Shown here piece after piece: positions 62,217-64,000 of a stretch of DNA of 64,000 nt. The notes under the pieces are model-generated. The model had not been told where the DNA came from. It was given only the letters and a program-made list of their open reading frames with translations, and made no database searches. The translations under genes and the position numbers were made by a program. Source of the DNA: Pelagilacustribacter sp045567335 (lineage in GTDB: Bacteria > Pseudomonadota > Alphaproteobacteria > Pelagibacterales > Pelagibacteraceae). Position 1 is the first letter of the stretch; every line of letters begins with the position of its first letter. The stretch spans positions 1 to 64,000 of the forward strand of contig JBJLCZ010000001.1 in NCBI GenBank assembly GCA_045567335.1, given 5' to 3'.

Positions 62217-63204
62217 TTTTTATTTTATCTTTTAATGTACAAACAGCTAAAGCAAACCTTAAAGATCTGTTCCATTTCAAAATTAATTCGTAATTTTCAA
62301 ATACTACATATGCGGGAGATAGATTTTTTGAATTTGGTATTATATCGCTATCAGGAGTGATAATTCCTACTATTTCATTATCGTCAAAATTATATAAATT
62401 AGAGTTAATTATAAATTTTTTAAAAAATTTATATTTTTTTTTGTTTTTTATTTTTTTTGCAGACGTATTTAAATATTTTTGAGGTATGTTATTTTTAAGT
62501 TCAATTTTTTTATAGCAAGGCTTGTCTTTCTTCCAGCCAATTTTATTCATATAATTTGCTGCAGATGCGAATGAATCAGCTTTTTTTGTAAGTTCAATAG
62601 AAGAATTATTATCAAAATCTAAGGCGTACTTGTTTATAGTAGAAGGCATAAATTGAAAATTGCCATATGCACCAGCCCAAGATCCGTACAACAAATTATA
62701 ATCAATTACATTATTATCAATTAATTTAAGTAAAGTAATTAATTCATTAGTAAAAAAAATACTTCTTCTTTTATCAAAGCTCAAAGTTGCTAACGATGAT
62801 ATAATATCCATTTTACCAAGATATTTTCCAAAATTAGTTTCTATACCCATTAATGCAAGTAGTAGTTCTTTCTCAACCAAAAATTTTTTTTCAATTGAAA
62901 TTATTAATTTTTTATCTTTGAAAAATAATCTAGATCCATTTTTAACTTTTCTTGAATTGGTTCTTTTTTTTATATAAGTTAAAGTATCTTCATAAAATTC
63001 TGGTTGATATCTATCATATTTAATTACGTTTGGGAGAAACTTTGCATTTTTTAAAGCTTTGTCTATAGTGTTTTGTGAGATACCATTATCTATCGCCACA
63101 CTTTTAAAATTGTCTAACCATAAATTAAAATCGTTCGAAAGTGCTTGAGATGGACTTGTTAATAGTAATCCTAATAATAGAATAATTTTATACAATTTAG
63201 ACAT
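62206..63204 (-). CDS. mltB: Lytic murein transglycosylase B
   Basis: Peptidoglycan-cleaving enzyme of family 3. The catalytic Glu is in LMGIETNFGKYLG, with the following LATLSFDKRRS and YGSWAGAYGNFQFMPST typical. I chose the start at 63204 (MSKLYKIILLLGLLL), giving a normal signal peptide; an in-frame Met at 63246 would add 14 polar residues in front of it. It is the first gene of the wall cluster and overlaps the RlpA-like gene by 11 bp. Confidence 0.92.
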   Translation of the reverse strand: MSKLYKIILLLGLLLTSPSQALSNDFNLWLDNFKSVAIDNGISQNTIDKALKNAKFLPNVIKYDRYQPEFYEDTLTYIKKRTNSRKVKNGSRLFFKDKKLIISIEKKFLVEKELLLALMGIETNFGKYLGKMDIISSLATLSFDKRRSIFFTNELITLLKLIDNNVIDYNLLYGSWAGAYGNFQFMPSTINKYALDFDNNSSIELTKKADSFASAANYMNKIGWKKDKPCYKKIELKNNIPQKYLNTSAKKIKNKKKYKFFKKFIINSNLYNFDDNEIVGIITPDSDIIPNSKNLSPAYVVFENYELILKWNRSLRFALAVCTLKDKIKNEI

Positions 63205-63307
63205 TTTTTTGATTATCATAAAAGTCTTAGATAAACTAGTCTTCATAATTTATCTTTATTGTTATTTAGTCTTTTTGATAGTATTAAGTGTAACTTGTTT
63301 CAACAAA

Positions 63308-63397
63308 GGAGAGGTGGCTGAGCGGTTGAAAGCACTGGTCTTGAAAACCAGCAACGGGGCAACTCGTTCGTGGGTTCGAATCCCACCCTCTCCGCCA
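63308..63397 (+). tRNA. tRNA-Ser (anticodon TGA)
   Basis: A 90-nt class II tRNA. The acceptor GGAGAGG pairs with CCTCTCC, discriminator G, CCA encoded. The anticodon loop CTTGAAA (TGA at 63342-63344) is closed by CTGGT/ACCAG. A long variable arm (AACGGGGCAACTCGTT) identifies serine. Confidence 0.97.
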
Positions 63398-63400
63398 TTA

Positions 63401-63655
63401 TTATATTTTAAATTTTTTAAAAATTTCAGAAACAGAATTATCTTTAATATCTTTATTTGTAATATTATTTTGATAAAAATTATAGATTATTTCATCTTCA
63501 TAATTTAAAAATTTTTCTAAATCATTAAGCTCATTTTCAGATAATTTATCTATATTTTGTCTTACAAAACTACTAAGAAGTATATCCATTTCTTTAGTAC
63601 CTCTATAATTTGACCTATAAATTATTTTTTGTTTTAAGTTTTTTAGTTTATTCAT
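63401..63655 (-). CDS. sdhE: FAD assembly factor SdhE
   Basis: Attaches FAD to succinate dehydrogenase SdhA. The 84-residue protein keeps the essential RGxxE motif in NYRGTKEMDILLSSFV, preceded by LKQKIIYRS. All-helical and of typical size. It is divergent from recG, as in most alphaproteobacteria; its stop lies 3 bases from tRNA-Ser. Confidence 0.92.
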   Translation of the reverse strand: MNKLKNLKQKIIYRSNYRGTKEMDILLSSFVRQNIDKLSENELNDLEKFLNYEDEIIYNFYQNNITNKDIKDNSVSEIFKKFKI

Positions 63656-63680
63656 TTGTATATTGTATTATACATTAAAA
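63656..63680. promoter_or_regulatory. 25-bp divergent promoter region sdhE/recG
   Basis: The whole spacer between two divergent starts contains an imperfect dyad GTATA...TATAC (63658-63662 and 63669-63673) and -10-like TATTAT. Both genes must be transcribed from signals in or beside this spacer, with very short leaders. Confidence 0.35.
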
Positions 63681-64000
63681 ATGCCTCTTATTAAAAAAAC
63701 AAATTTTTTATTTGAAGAAGTTTCAAAATTAAAAGGCGTTGGTCCTAAATTAACAAAATATTTGAAAAAAAAAAATATCGAAAAAATATATGAGTTATTA
63801 TGGGATTTTCCCTATTCATCTTCTGATAGAGGGCAACTAGTGGAATTAAATAAAATTGAAATTGGTAAAATTTTAACCATTAAAGTAAGAGTAAAAAAAT
63901 ATAACTTTCCTAGGATAAGAAATTTGCCTAACAAAGTTTTATGTGAGGATGATAAAGGAAAAATTGAAATTGTATTTTTCAACAGTCGTGAAGGGTTTTT
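63681..64000 (+). CDS. recG: ATP-dependent DNA helicase RecG, N-terminal part (cut by window end)
   Basis: Branched-DNA helicase that reverses stalled forks. Only the first 106 codons are in the window. The ATG at 63681 opens LIKKTNFLFEEVSKLKGVGPKLTKYL, the helix-hairpin-helix-like start of RecG. Next come LLWDFPYSS and the OB-fold wedge segment (LVELNKIEIGKILTIKVRVKK and KIEIVFFNS). No stop before the edge. The divergent pairing with sdhE supports the call. Confidence 0.92.
   Translation, partial: MPLIKKTNFLFEEVSKLKGVGPKLTKYLKKKNIEKIYELLWDFPYSSSDRGQLVELNKIEIGKILTIKVRVKKYNFPRIRNLPNKVLCEDDKGKIEIVFFNSREGF

Noticed and set aside
63209..63508. Plus-strand frame of 99 codons near the end of the window
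   Set aside because: It runs through tRNA-Ser(UGA) and has no family resemblance.

Overview
This window looks like a chromosomal segment of a streamlined marine alphaproteobacterium, most likely of the SAR11 clade (Pelagibacterales). The reasons are very AT-rich DNA with strongly A/T-biased codons, gene spacers of a few bases with many stop/start overlaps, alphaproteobacterial gene orders (dapA-smpB-folK-rsh-pyrE-pdxJ-acpS-lepB-rnc-recO; glyA-nrdR-ribD-ribE-ribBX-ribH-nusB-thiL; bamE/CBP3-like-plsX-ihfA-merR), and a TPP riboswitch joined directly to a ThiV-type sodium symporter, a SAR11 hallmark. The lineage is an inference from gene content; no 16S gene is present.

Layout. 1-5.2 kb: gatA (5' cut off by the window edge), gatB, an O-methyltransferase, trhO and a MATE exporter. 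5.2-6.7 kb (minus): amino-acid ABC permease and binding protein, with no ATPase beside them. 6.8-8.5 kb: umuDC behind a sigma70-like promoter with an alphaproteobacterial LexA box. 8.5-10.9 kb: TPP riboswitch-thiV, then rarD. tRNA-Ser(GCU) and slt follow. 13.3-20.6 kb: a long plus-strand operon running from dapA to recO. 20.6-31.1 kb: hemB (minus), a hydroxylase-like gene, rpiB, then the glyA to hppA block holding riboflavin synthesis and thiL. 31.1-34.4 kb: bamE, a cytochrome bc1 chaperone, rpmF, plsX, ihfA, merR, rpmG and chorismate mutase. 34.5-42.1 kb: ctaA, rplM-rpsI, argC, an unknown lipoprotein, hom, glpX, and recJ, which runs into tRNA-Glu.

42.1-50.3 kb is the most accessory-looking part: a dehydrogenase pair, a GIY-YIG protein, two glycosyltransferase genes (one a two-module fusion), an FkbM methyltransferase, a tyrosine recombinase with an 11-7-11 dyad just upstream of its start, a 54-residue membrane protein coupled to a short alkyltransferase, and 363 bp without a recognisable gene. 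50.3-53.5 kb (minus): an ADP-ribosylglycohydrolase-like protein with altered metal motifs, an AEC transporter, SbmA/BacA, a complex I accessory subunit and tRNA-Pro. 53.6-55.7 kb: nhaA, a NifU-like scaffold and an exported glutathione peroxidase. 55.7-63.2 kb (minus): MBL hydrolase, tatD, metG, holB, tmk, dac, an RlpA-like lipoprotein and mltB. The window ends with tRNA-Ser(UGA), sdhE and the start of recG.

No CRISPR array, insertion sequence, prophage block or rRNA was seen. The points most worth checking are the LexA box and promoter at umuDC, the riboswitch abutting thiV, the dif-like dyad at the recombinase, the recJ/tRNA-Glu overlap, a shortened Rsh protein, and several conserved operons that lack expected members (rpoZ, era, fabH).
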